From Eshraghiella sp964414835 (GTDB lineage Bacteria > Bacillota > Clostridia > Lachnospirales > Lachnospiraceae): DNA of 64,000 nucleotides. Of this stretch, positions 26,726-35,557 are shown piece by piece. The translations under genes and the position numbers were made by a program. The notes beneath the pieces are model-generated. The model saw nothing but the letters and a program-made list of their open reading frames with translations, ran no database searches and had not been told where the DNA came from. Positions within the stretch are counted from its first letter, which is position 1, and every line of letters begins with the position of its first letter. Where the stretch lies: NCBI GenBank assembly GCA_964414835.1, contig CAYPWY010000003.1, positions 1 to 64,000 on the forward strand, given 5' to 3'.

Positions 26726-29497
26726 TTAATGTATAATTATTATGCTGCTTCCTTTTGCGGCGTCTTTCTTTACCACTATCTGATTGTCAACTCTGTCCTT
26801 TAACGCTGCCACATGGGATATTATACCCACCAGACGGTTCCCCTCTGTCAGCGAAGCCAGCACTGACACAGCCTTGGACAAGGCTTCATCATCCAAGGAA
26901 CCAAAGCCTTCATCTATAAACATAGAATCAAGCTGTATTCCTCCTGCGTTCTGCTGTATCTCGTCGGCAAGCCCCAAAGCCAGTGACAGTGATGCCATAA
27001 AGGACTCCCCTCCGGACAATGTTTTTACACTGCGGATTGAACCGTTATAATGGTCAACAACATCCAGTTCCAATCCGCTTTGGCTTTTTTTACTGTCCGC
27101 CATCATACTCCGTTTAAGCTCATACTGACCGCTGCTCATAATCATGAATCGCAAATTTGCCCGTTCTATTATTCTGTCAAAATAACGCATCTGCACATAT
27201 GTCTCAAGCTTTATTTTCTCCTTGCCAGTCACATTGCCGCATACGGTATCGGAAAGAGCTTTCATCCACGAAAGCTTTTTCTCCGCTTCTATAAGTCTTT
27301 TGCTGTTTGCCTGAATATTGTTAAGTGCCGATTGGTTTGCATCTCTTTGAGAGATGCATTTCTGCATTTTCTCCATAATGTTTTTTCTCCGGCTGTCACC
27401 TGCGGCGATTTCAGCCCTCAGCCTGTCCATATCCACTATCTTTATGTCATCAAGCTGATTTTTCAAGGTTTTTATGCTGTTTTCTGTCTCCAACAGCTTT
27501 TTCCGGCAGTCTTCGTATAATTTATGTGCATTTGCGTTGTCCGTCTCAATCTCCTTAATCTGATTATTAAGAGCTTTGAGATTGTCAGCCGCTTCATTAT
27601 AAGATGAGTATTCAAGAGTGGATTTTATTTTATCAAGTGCGGATATGACATTATTCCTTATTGCCGTACAGGAAGCTGTTTCCTTCTCAATGCTTCCTTT
27701 CTCATCAATCAGGTTATCCAGCATTTCTTTATTTTCATTTATAAGCTTTTCCAGACGGCTTCTGTGATTTAAAAGCTCCCTGTTTTCCTGAATTTCTTTC
27801 AGTATATTACGGTATTTTTCCCTGACTGCGGCGATTTTCTCCGTGACAATGCCTTTTACTGTCTCCGGCTGTGTACTATCAGTGTATTGCCCTGCCATGT
27901 TTGCAATCAATTCAAGCTTTGCATCGGCCTGTGCCTTGTGCTGTCCTGCGGCAGTGCTGTAATCACTGTAAAGCTTCTGTTCATTGTCAAGCTCTTCCTT
28001 GGCTTTATCAAGCATGGCTTTGTCAACAGCTTCAGCTGCAAGTCCCATTGGGTGCGGATGGTCTGTGGAACCGCATACCGGGCAGGGCTGCCCTTCCTTC
28101 AATCCGGCAGCAAGTATTCCGGCCTGTGCATCAAGGAAGCATTTTTCAAGCCTTGCGGTTTCTTCCCGTTTTTTCTGGTATTTCAAGCTCTGTGCGGAGT
28201 ATTTTTCCTGAGCCTTGGCAAGTGTTTCCATAAGTGACTCATACTGACCTATATTATCAAGTATACGCTTAAGAGATGTTCCCTCCTGATTAAGCTCTTT
28301 TTCCTGTGCTTCAAGCTCCGCTGCCCTTGCTCCTGCATTTTCCGTATTCCGGTATTCCTCAGAATATTTTACCGAAAGCATTTTTGCCGTCTCTATGTTG
28401 ACATCGTTTTTTATTTTTTCATCCTGAAGCCTTTTTAGCCTGCAGTCTGTATCCGTTAAAATTTTCTGTTGTTTTCCGTATTCTTCATACTGCCCAAGTA
28501 TATTTTTTATGCGGTTTACCTGTTCATACAAACCGGAAATGTTCTCTCTGTTTTTAACGGAAGTCTCATACTTACCCTTCAAAAATTCTTCTTCCGGCTT
28601 AAGGCTGATGAGCTGTGTATTGAATTCCTCAATATGGCGGGCAAGCTCCTGTGCCCTTAAATTTTCCTTTTCACAGACATTAAGCCTTTCAAGCTCTTTT
28701 GAGCAGGCGTCCATGGCCTGATTAAAACCGTTAATTTTTTCCTGCTGTTCCGAAATGATACTTTTGCACAGATTAATAAGCTCCTGTGTTGCCACAGTAC
28801 GGGAAATTTCTTTCAGACTGTCCAATTCTATAATAAGAGGACTGTCCTCATCACAGGAAATCCCCTGGGTATACTGCCAAATACTGTCCTGCATACGCTC
28901 CACCTGTGACTTAAGACTTAACATATCGGAATTTATTCTCTTTTGAAATTCGCTGTAAAAACCTGTTTTAAATATTTCCCTGAAAATAACTATACGTTCA
29001 TCTGTTTTTGCCAGTAAAAGACGCAGAAAATCCCCTTGGGCAATCATGGCAATCTGTGTGAACTGTCTGCGGTCAAGTCCCAAAAGCTTGGTTATTTCCT
29101 CGGTAACCTCAGTACTTCCCTCAATCTTCCTTCCGTCAGGGTATGTGAGAACTGCATTGCTCTTTTCAGCGGTTAACCCGTCACCATGCTTTTTAGGGCG
29201 CATATATCCGGGATTACGCCGTACATTATATTTCTTTCCCCTATACATAAAGTCCATATCCACATAGGTGGCAGTATCCGCCTCGGCATATTTGCTTCTC
29301 AGCATTTGGGCATCTCTTGCTGCTCCGCTCGGTTCTCCGTACAGCGCAAAACAAATTGCATCAAAAACCGTGGTCTTGCCCGCTCCCGTGTCACCGCTTA
29401 TAAGATACAGCCCACTTTCTCCCAGCCCGTCAAAAGGTATGACCGTTTTGCCGGCATAGGGACCAAAAGCAGATATTTCAAGTCTGACAGGTTTCAT
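26726..29497 (-). CDS. sbcC: Exonuclease SbcC, SMC-like ATPase
   Basis: ATPase partner of SbcD in the Mre11-Rad50 type complex that opens DNA hairpins and blocked ends. The 923-residue protein has Walker A GDTGAGKTT (35-43), long coiled coils, a central zinc hook CPVC (in GQPCPVCGSTDHPH), the ABC signature LSGGESF near 820 and Walker B SMFIDEGFGSLD. Its start overlaps the end of sbcD by four bases (ATGA), and it is somewhat shorter than the E. coli protein, as is usual in Firmicutes. Confidence 0.95.
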   Translation of the reverse strand: MKPVRLEISAFGPYAGKTVIPFDGLGESGLYLISGDTGAGKTTVFDAICFALYGEPSGAARDAQMLRSKYAEADTATYVDMDFMYRGKKYNVRRNPGYMRPKKHGDGLTAEKSNAVLTYPDGRKIEGSTEVTEEITKLLGLDRRQFTQIAMIAQGDFLRLLLAKTDERIVIFREIFKTGFYSEFQKRINSDMLSLKSQVERMQDSIWQYTQGISCDEDSPLIIELDSLKEISRTVATQELINLCKSIISEQQEKINGFNQAMDACSKELERLNVCEKENLRAQELARHIEEFNTQLISLKPEEEFLKGKYETSVKNRENISGLYEQVNRIKNILGQYEEYGKQQKILTDTDCRLKRLQDEKIKNDVNIETAKMLSVKYSEEYRNTENAGARAAELEAQEKELNQEGTSLKRILDNIGQYESLMETLAKAQEKYSAQSLKYQKKREETARLEKCFLDAQAGILAAGLKEGQPCPVCGSTDHPHPMGLAAEAVDKAMLDKAKEELDNEQKLYSDYSTAAGQHKAQADAKLELIANMAGQYTDSTQPETVKGIVTEKIAAVREKYRNILKEIQENRELLNHRSRLEKLINENKEMLDNLIDEKGSIEKETASCTAIRNNVISALDKIKSTLEYSSYNEAADNLKALNNQIKEIETDNANAHKLYEDCRKKLLETENSIKTLKNQLDDIKIVDMDRLRAEIAAGDSRRKNIMEKMQKCISQRDANQSALNNIQANSKRLIEAEKKLSWMKALSDTVCGNVTGKEKIKLETYVQMRYFDRIIERANLRFMIMSSGQYELKRSMMADSKKSQSGLELDVVDHYNGSIRSVKTLSGGESFMASLSLALGLADEIQQNAGGIQLDSMFIDEGFGSLDDEALSKAVSVLASLTEGNRLVGIISHVAALKDRVDNQIVVKKDAAKGSSIIIIH

Positions 29498-30630
29498 ATA
29501 TTTTCCTCCCTAAGCTGCTCAAATATGGCAGATGACAGTGTTCTCTGGTTATCATTCATCTTTTGACCGTTTTGAAGCTCATAAAGTTCGTCAAGTAATT
29601 CTATAGGGCTTTTTCTTTCGTTTTCTGTATCTTGTACCGTAAAAAGTCCGGCTGCGGTTCTGGTATTATCATAGCTTATTTTCATCATATGTGGATAAAT
29701 TACCCTGAGCTTTGCTGCCGCATTGACCACATCTTCCTCATCCGTAAGTATAATATGGAAATAATCCTCCCTGTTAAGCTTCTCATAAAAAGCTTTAGAA
29801 ACCAGTTCCATATACTTACCTCTTATTTCCTGCATATCACGCATTGGCTTCAAAGGTATGGTGTCAATACTGACATGACCTTTCTTTCCCATTTCAACTA
29901 AAGTAACTGATTTGACATGGCTGATTTCGGAAAAAGAATATTTAAGCGGTGTGCCGCAGTACCTTATGTGTTCCGACAGAATGTGCTGCGGTCCATGTAT
30001 ATGCCCCAATGCCGCATAGTCGAAAGGCTCATATACAGAAGCATCCACATTATCAATACCTCCCACAGAAAGCTCCTCCGACTGGCATGTCAAAGCTCCT
30101 GTCACAAACTGATGGGATACTATAATATTACGCATTGCGGTATCTATATTCATATGACCCACTGCCGCATGGAGGGCATCATTATAACTCTGTATTTCCT
30201 CTTCCTCAAAAAAACGCCGTACATGGGAAGGCTTTATAAATGGCATAAGGTAAAAATTCACCTGACCATATTCATCCTCCAGACTTACAGGCTCAATTTT
30301 GCCGTCATATACCTGTGACATATACACGTTGCTTTTTTTCATAATCCGGGAGCCGAATGCAATTCTTTCAGCGGAATCGTGGTTTCCGCTTATGACAAAA
30401 ACGGCAAGCTCCCGCGATGCCAGTTTTGTCAGAAAACTATCAAACAACTCCACTGCCTCTGCTGACGGTACGGTTTTATCATATACATCTCCGGCTATGA
30501 TTACTGCGTCCACATTTTTTTCATCTATTATTTCAAGAATTTTAAGCAAGATATATCGCTGGTCCTCTAACATGGAAAATTCATTAACTCTTTTTCCTAT
30601 ATGCAAATCAGACAAGTGCAGTATTTTCAT
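29494..30630 (-). CDS. sbcD: Exonuclease SbcD, Mre11-like nuclease
   Basis: Manganese-dependent nuclease subunit, 378 residues. All phosphoesterase motifs are visible: LSDLHIGK (6-13), IAGDVYD (about 45-51), ISGNHDSAER (about 80-89), SHQ and GHIHGPQ. The C-terminal third is the capping/SbcC-binding part. It precedes sbcC in an operon of two. Confidence 0.96.
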   Translation of the reverse strand: MKILHLSDLHIGKRVNEFSMLEDQRYILLKILEIIDEKNVDAVIIAGDVYDKTVPSAEAVELFDSFLTKLASRELAVFVISGNHDSAERIAFGSRIMKKSNVYMSQVYDGKIEPVSLEDEYGQVNFYLMPFIKPSHVRRFFEEEEIQSYNDALHAAVGHMNIDTAMRNIIVSHQFVTGALTCQSEELSVGGIDNVDASVYEPFDYAALGHIHGPQHILSEHIRYCGTPLKYSFSEISHVKSVTLVEMGKKGHVSIDTIPLKPMRDMQEIRGKYMELVSKAFYEKLNREDYFHIILTDEEDVVNAAAKLRVIYPHMMKISYDNTRTAAGLFTVQDTENERKSPIELLDELYELQNGQKMNDNQRTLSSAIFEQLREENI

Positions 30631-30659
30631 ACCATATTTCCTCCATACAATTTACAAAA

Positions 30660-30686
30660 CCCTCTTTCAGACATGCCAAAAGAGGG
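30660..30686 (-). terminator. Terminator of aroC-tgt-yajC
   Basis: CCCTCTTT and AAAGAGGG arms (8 bp) followed by TTTT on the minus strand, 39 bp after the yajC stop and 30 bp before sbcD. Confidence 0.75.
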
Positions 30687-30724
30687 ATATGCGTTCTCCG
30701 TATCACATATACGGCTTGATTATA

Positions 30725-31018
30725 CTATGCTTCCGGCTTCTCAACCTGTACGATTGCCGATTTCTGCATAGGGATTCTGCAATTTTTATTATTACCGAAC
30801 TCTACAATTACTGTATCATCCGTAATATCAATTACGACACCGTAGAAACCGCTTGTAGTAAGCACGCTGTCTCCGCACTCCATGCTATTGATAAGCTCCT
30901 GCTGCTGCTTCTGCTGTTTCTTCTGTGGTCTGATTGCAATAAAATACATCAACACTGCAAAAAATACAATGTATCCCACGATAAAAATAATGTTGCTGCT
31001 CGTTGCTGCTAAAATCAT
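30725..31018 (-). CDS. yajC: Preprotein translocase subunit YajC
   Basis: Accessory membrane subunit of the Sec system, 97 residues with one N-terminal helix (about 10-28) ending in the family mark YFIAIRPQKKQQKQ, then a small cytosolic beta domain (GDSVLTTSGFYGVV). It overlaps tgt by four bases, the tgt-yajC order being widespread in bacteria. No secDF follows here. Confidence 0.93.
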   Translation of the reverse strand: MILAATSSNIIFIVGYIVFFAVLMYFIAIRPQKKQQKQQQELINSMECGDSVLTTSGFYGVVIDITDDTVIVEFGNNKNCRIPMQKSAIVQVEKPEA

Positions 31019-32148
31019 CTCGATTCCTCCTTAAAACCTTCCAATGTTCTCTTTTTAAATTCGCCAAACTTATTTTCCTCAAGTGCTTCTCTGATTTCTG
31101 CCATAAGGTGATTATAAAAATAAAGATTATGAAGCACACAAAGTCTCATTCCTAACATTTCTCCTGCCTTGAGAAGATGCCTTACATATGCCCTGCTGTA
31201 ATTACGGCATGCCGGACATCCGCAATCTGCCTCAATAGGAGACATATCCTTTTCATAACGTGCATTGAACATGTTAAGCTTGCCCTTGTGGGTATACACA
31301 TGTCCATGTCTTCCGTTACGTGATGGATATACGCAGTCAAAAAAATCTATTCCGCACTCAACGCCTTCCAAAATATTGGCAGGCGTTCCCACCCCCATAA
31401 GGTAAGTAGGTTTCTCCGTTGGCAGATAAGGCACAACCGAATCCAATATCCTGTACATCTCCTCATGAGATTCTCCGACTGCCAATCCTCCCACCGCATA
31501 ACCGTCAAGGTCAAGCTCTGCTATTTCCTTTGCATGACGTATACGAATATCATCATATGTTCCGCCCTGATTAATGCCAAACAGCAGCTGATGGGGATTG
31601 ACTGTATCAGGCAGAGAATTAAGTCTCGCCATTTCCATCTTACATCTTACAAGCCACCTTGCTGTTCTGTCAACTGATTTTTCAACATATTCTCTTGGAG
31701 ACGGATTTTCTATACATTCATCAAAAGCCATTGCGATAGTTGAACCCAGATTGGACTGTATCTGCATACTTTCCTCCGGTCCCATAAAAATCCTGTGTCC
31801 GTCTATATGAGAGTTAAACGATACTCCTTCTTCCTTTATCTTGCGAAGTTTGGCAAGTGAGAACACCTGAAATCCGCCTGAATCAGTCAGTATAGGTCTG
31901 TCCCAGTTCATAAATTTGTGAAGGCCGCCAAGCTCCTTGATTGTCTTATCTCCTGTTCTGACATGAAGGTGATAAGTGTTGGAAAGTTCAACCTGACAAC
32001 CGATTTCCTTTAAATCGGCAGTGGACACAGCCCCCTTTATTGCACCTACTGTACCTACATTCATAAATACAGGGGTCTGTATAGTTCCATGTACTGTCTC
32101 AAGCTGCGCTCTCTTAGCCCTGCCCTCCATGGCAATTATTTTATACAT
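31015..32148 (-). CDS. tgt: tRNA-guanine transglycosylase (queuine tRNA-ribosyltransferase)
   Basis: Swaps guanine 34 for preQ1 in tRNAs for Asp, Asn, His and Tyr. The protein has 377 residues from ATG 32148, which has GAGGTAG upstream. The nucleophile/substrate segment DSGGFQVFSL and the zinc site CGCPAC with the later His in CVLHNLYF are intact. It starts six bases after the aroC stop. queA, which acts next in queuosine synthesis, is at 54918. Confidence 0.96.
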   Translation of the reverse strand: MYKIIAMEGRAKRAQLETVHGTIQTPVFMNVGTVGAIKGAVSTADLKEIGCQVELSNTYHLHVRTGDKTIKELGGLHKFMNWDRPILTDSGGFQVFSLAKLRKIKEEGVSFNSHIDGHRIFMGPEESMQIQSNLGSTIAMAFDECIENPSPREYVEKSVDRTARWLVRCKMEMARLNSLPDTVNPHQLLFGINQGGTYDDIRIRHAKEIAELDLDGYAVGGLAVGESHEEMYRILDSVVPYLPTEKPTYLMGVGTPANILEGVECGIDFFDCVYPSRNGRHGHVYTHKGKLNMFNARYEKDMSPIEADCGCPACRNYSRAYVRHLLKAGEMLGMRLCVLHNLYFYNHLMAEIREALEENKFGEFKKRTLEGFKEESR

Positions 32149-32154
32149 CAAAAA

Positions 32155-33255
32155 CTACCTCTCGTATATCTTAATAACATTATCTATTTTGGAACTCATA
32201 TTGCATAAAAGCAAATCTGCCACAGTACATGCCGCCATAGCCTCAACAACCACAACAGCCCGCGGAACTATCATAGGGTCGTGACGTCCCTTTATTGCCA
32301 CCTGCATATTTTCTCCGTCCCTTCCTACCGTATTTTGAAGTGACGCAATCGACGGGGTAGGCTTAATTGCTGCTCTGAATACAATATCGTCGCCATCGCT
32401 TATACCTCCCAGAACACCTCCGCAATTATTGGTATGTTTTCTGACGGCAGCTCCATCCATATAAAATTCATCATTATTTTCACTTCCCTTAAGCTCTGCC
32501 ACCATAAAGCCTTCTCCGATTTCAAAACCTTTGACGGCTCCTATGGACATTATTGCCTTGGAAAGATTTGCATCAAGTTTGTCAAAAACAGGTTCTCCTA
32601 TACCGGCAGGCATATTCTTAATAACACACTCTATAATTCCGCCGACAGAGTCCTTCTCCGCCATTGCCGCCTCGGCATGAAGTTTGACATTGTCTGCGGC
32701 CTCCCTGTCAGGCATGGCAAAGGGATTCCTGTCTCTCTCCGCTATATCAAATCTGCCATAATCTATACCGATTCCGCCTATGCACTGGGAATATGCATTA
32801 ATCTCTATTCCAAGCCGCTTAAGCAATTTCATCGCTACCGCTCCCGCTGCTACTCTTGCAACGGTTTCACGCCCTGAAGAACGTCCTCCTCCTCTGTAAT
32901 CCCTGAATCCGTATTTGGCATCAAATGTATAATCCGCATGTCCCGGTCTGTAAAAATTAGCAATATCCGAATAGTCAGCCGAGTGCTGGTCTTCATTCAT
33001 AACTATTATGGATATAGGTGTTCCTGTTGTTTTTCCCTCAAATACACCCGACATAATCCTCGCAGTATCACTTTCCCTGCGCTGTGTGGTAAATTTGCCG
33101 GTTCCCGGTTTACGTCTGTCAAGCATTACCTGAATATCATCATCATCAAGCTCAATACCTGCCGGACAGCCGTCAATCACCACTCCCAGTCCCTTACCAT
33201 GAGACTCTCCCCATGTTGTTATTCTGAATATCGTACCAAAAGACGAACCTGCCAT
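32155..33255 (-). CDS. aroC: Chorismate synthase
   Basis: FMN-dependent last step of the shikimate pathway, forming chorismate. The 366-residue protein has the family marks TTWGESHGKGLG at 12-23, RGGGRSSGRET near 120-130 and the late DGDDIVFRAAIKPTPSI. It is followed by tgt with six bases between; the pairing of chorismate and queuosine genes has no known functional reason. Confidence 0.96.
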   Translation of the reverse strand: MAGSSFGTIFRITTWGESHGKGLGVVIDGCPAGIELDDDDIQVMLDRRKPGTGKFTTQRRESDTARIMSGVFEGKTTGTPISIIVMNEDQHSADYSDIANFYRPGHADYTFDAKYGFRDYRGGGRSSGRETVARVAAGAVAMKLLKRLGIEINAYSQCIGGIGIDYGRFDIAERDRNPFAMPDREAADNVKLHAEAAMAEKDSVGGIIECVIKNMPAGIGEPVFDKLDANLSKAIMSIGAVKGFEIGEGFMVAELKGSENNDEFYMDGAAVRKHTNNCGGVLGGISDGDDIVFRAAIKPTPSIASLQNTVGRDGENMQVAIKGRHDPMIVPRAVVVVEAMAACTVADLLLCNMSSKIDNVIKIYER

Positions 33256-33293
33256 AGCTTTATAATCCTTTCATAATACACTAAAAATTATAT

Positions 33294-34088
33294 TTATCTT
33301 ATTATAAACCACGTAATTGCTCCAAGCACAAGAAGATGTATAGGATAAATTGCGTAAAATACATACTTGGAACACTTCAGCTCCCTTTTATCATTATAGC
33401 AGTATATTCCGTAAAGTGAAAATATTCCTATATACGAGCCTTGTCCCATATATGCACAGAAAAGCGTGACAATAAATCCGAAAAATGTCTTGATTCCGTT
33501 TCTTTTGCGAAAACAGTAAAAAACAGTTGTCAGCAAAATCATACTCAGACCATACGAAAACCTCAACAACACAATCCATACAATCGCACACACCATTATA
33601 AGAAGCTTTAGTATTGCCGAAACGAATGTGCTTTGATTCTCAGTCATCCTGTAAAAATACATCACAACAAGACACAGCGCCGTTGACATCATAGGGTTCT
33701 GGCTGCTCCAGTAAATAGCCCTTCCCGTCATGGCAAAATCATATGGTATCTCACTTAATACCGCAAATAATAACACAGTCAGCAGATATTTCTTATAATT
33801 TTCGGTCTTTAAGAATCCCTCCACCAAAAGAAATGCAATTATCGGCAATGCCAGTCCGCCTATAAAATTCAAAACTACCGCCGCACCTACCTGTCCCATA
33901 AGAACAGAATTGCCTTCCAATGCTGAATTAAGTTCGCCTGCCTTATACTGTCCGACATTAATTATTCCGGTTTCCAAAATAATCGTACCGATGCTTCCCA
34001 ATATAAGCGTTATGCATGAAAAGAGCTTCATCCCCCACGCCGTTGTTGAAGGCATTTTAAATCCCGTACGTCTTACCTGCTGCTTCAT
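33294..34088 (-). CDS. TraX family membrane protein
   Basis: A 264-residue protein with about eight membrane helices. The opening (KLFSCITLILGSIG), the LPIIAFLLVEGF segment with FLKTENYKKYLL, and the later SEIPYDFAMTG are characteristic of TraX, a group that includes the F-pilin acetyltransferase. In Clostridia such proteins occur far from conjugation genes and their role is unknown. No conjugation gene is present here. It lies between the cytoplasmic GH53 gene and aroC. Confidence 0.85.
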   Translation of the reverse strand: MKQQVRRTGFKMPSTTAWGMKLFSCITLILGSIGTIILETGIINVGQYKAGELNSALEGNSVLMGQVGAAVVLNFIGGLALPIIAFLLVEGFLKTENYKKYLLTVLLFAVLSEIPYDFAMTGRAIYWSSQNPMMSTALCLVVMYFYRMTENQSTFVSAILKLLIMVCAIVWIVLLRFSYGLSMILLTTVFYCFRKRNGIKTFFGFIVTLFCAYMGQGSYIGIFSLYGIYCYNDKRELKCSKYVFYAIYPIHLLVLGAITWFIIR

Positions 34089-34143
34089 TACTTCCTCCGT
34101 GATTTTTGTGATATTGCTATAATAACATACTTTTTTGGATTTT

Positions 34144-35247
34144 TCACTCTTTAATTACATTTAATGCAGGAAGTGCATTTCCATCATAATCAAAAAGTGC
34201 CTGATTAGCCCACTCGTTACCGCCCGGACCTTTCTCCTTCATATACTCACATGCTTCCTTAGTAGCCCACTGGCTTCCCGAAACAGGCAGCCATGCAGGT
34301 TCCCAGTAATAAAAACCCTTGCCAAGTCCGCCCGGCACCTGATGAATAACCTGCAGGAAAGCCCGCATAAATTCTTTCTGTCCTTCAGTGCTCATAGGAA
34401 ACGGAACCTTATCTGCAAGTTCCTTTTTCGTTGCCATTCCTTTTCTAAGCTCATCCGGAAGTTTTTCGTACTCCTTATAATCCTCCAATGTAAATCCCAT
34501 TGAAACCTCTGCGACAATAAGCTTTTTGCCATACCTGAGCGCAATGTCATTCATATTATCCTGAAGCATATCAAGGCTGCCATGCCAGAACGGATAATAT
34601 GACAAACCAATATATTCAAAGTCCTCACCGCCGTTGTCAAAATAATTATCAAACCATCTGCGGTAAAGTTCATTATTTCCGCCATTGTCGAGATGTATCA
34701 TAACAGGAATATTTTTATCCACTTCCCTGACAGCGCATATGCCCGCACTGACAAACTTCGCTATATTGGCATACTCAGGTACTTTGCCATAAGGCCATAA
34801 AAGACCGTTTGAAAGTTCATTGCCCACTGCCACCATCTGCGGCATTATATCTTCCTGACGGCACCGCTGCAGCACCTCAAAGGTGTAATCATAAACTGCC
34901 CGTTTTAATTCATGGGCATTTTTATTCTGCCATGCCTTAGGAATTGTCTGTTTTCCGGGGTCTGCCCAGCAATCACTGTAATGAAAATCAAGAAGCCATC
35001 CCACTCCCAATGCTTTGGCTCTCTTAGCAAGTTTTAAAGTTGTCTCTATATCACTATATCCGGCGCTGTAGCTTTTACCGTTTTCATCATAAGGGTCATT
35101 CCACAGACGCAGACGCACCATATTCATTCCGTATTTTTTCAAAATCTCAAGGGCATCACCCTTTACTCCGTTATCAAAAAATTCTCCTCCGCACTCCTCC
35201 ACTTCTATGAGTGTGGACACATCCATTCCGATTACCCATTCATCCAT
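34144..35247 (-). CDS. Cytoplasmic GH53 endo-beta-1,4-galactanase
   Basis: Hydrolyses beta-1,4-galactan or its oligosaccharides. The 367-residue protein has no signal peptide, so it should act on imported oligosaccharides. The family marks are GMDVSTLIEVE, VRLRLWNDPYDENG, LLDFHYSDCWADPGKQ, the acid/base Glu in VAVGNELSNGLLWP and the nucleophile Glu in IVAEVSMGFT. It shares the motifs and length of the catalytic part of the lipoprotein GH53 at 42589. A hairpin lies 38 bp upstream, after the zinc-ribbon gene, so its expression may be reduced or separate from the transporter genes. Confidence 0.93.
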   Translation of the reverse strand: MDEWVIGMDVSTLIEVEECGGEFFDNGVKGDALEILKKYGMNMVRLRLWNDPYDENGKSYSAGYSDIETTLKLAKRAKALGVGWLLDFHYSDCWADPGKQTIPKAWQNKNAHELKRAVYDYTFEVLQRCRQEDIMPQMVAVGNELSNGLLWPYGKVPEYANIAKFVSAGICAVREVDKNIPVMIHLDNGGNNELYRRWFDNYFDNGGEDFEYIGLSYYPFWHGSLDMLQDNMNDIALRYGKKLIVAEVSMGFTLEDYKEYEKLPDELRKGMATKKELADKVPFPMSTEGQKEFMRAFLQVIHQVPGGLGKGFYYWEPAWLPVSGSQWATKEACEYMKEKGPGGNEWANQALFDYDGNALPALNVIKE

Positions 35248-35284
35248 TATTCACACCAGCCTTTCTTAAATCTTTCCATTAATA

Positions 35285-35323
35285 AATCGGCACCAGACGG
35301 CATTGCGCCGACTGATGCCGATT
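35285..35323 (-). terminator. Hairpin before the cytoplasmic GH53 gene
   Basis: AATCGGCA and TGCCGATT arms enclose further pairing around GCGC. No long T-run follows, so it may be a weak terminator or processing site at the end of the transporter transcript. Confidence 0.5.
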
Positions 35324-35332
35324 GATTAGTAA

Positions 35333-35557
35333 TTAATCTTCAAAATTTTCGAAGTCAGTAAATCTCTTCATCATATCACGATAGCGGAAACGGGCCATCT
35401 GGTTTTTCTCCAGCACGTCTTCCTCTGTTCCGGTATACTGGCAACGAATACAGTAAAATTCCTTCTTGTCTTTGTCATAAAACATATCTAAGTCCAAATC
35501 CCTCATAAAGCATGATGGACATCTGTAGTTTAATCTACCCTTTCCAGACTGAGCCAT
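35333..35557 (-). CDS. Small zinc-ribbon protein, function unknown
   Basis: A 74-residue protein with two CxxC pairs (CPSC at 14-17 and CIRC at 36-39), a likely single zinc ribbon, and a charged helical end (RYRDMMKRFTDFENFED). It starts 28 bp inside the preceding 610-residue gene, with AAGGAGG ten bases before its ATG, so the two are translationally linked. The family is not recognised; size and fold would suit an adaptor or nucleic-acid-binding factor. Confidence 0.75.
   Translation of the reverse strand: MAQSGKGRLNYRCPSCFMRDLDLDMFYDKDKKEFYCIRCQYTGTEEDVLEKNQMARFRYRDMMKRFTDFENFED

Noticed and set aside
30299..31012. 237-residue plus-strand reading frame
   Set aside because: Antisense to sbcD, the terminator and yajC, all with clear family motifs; composition is that of a shadow frame.
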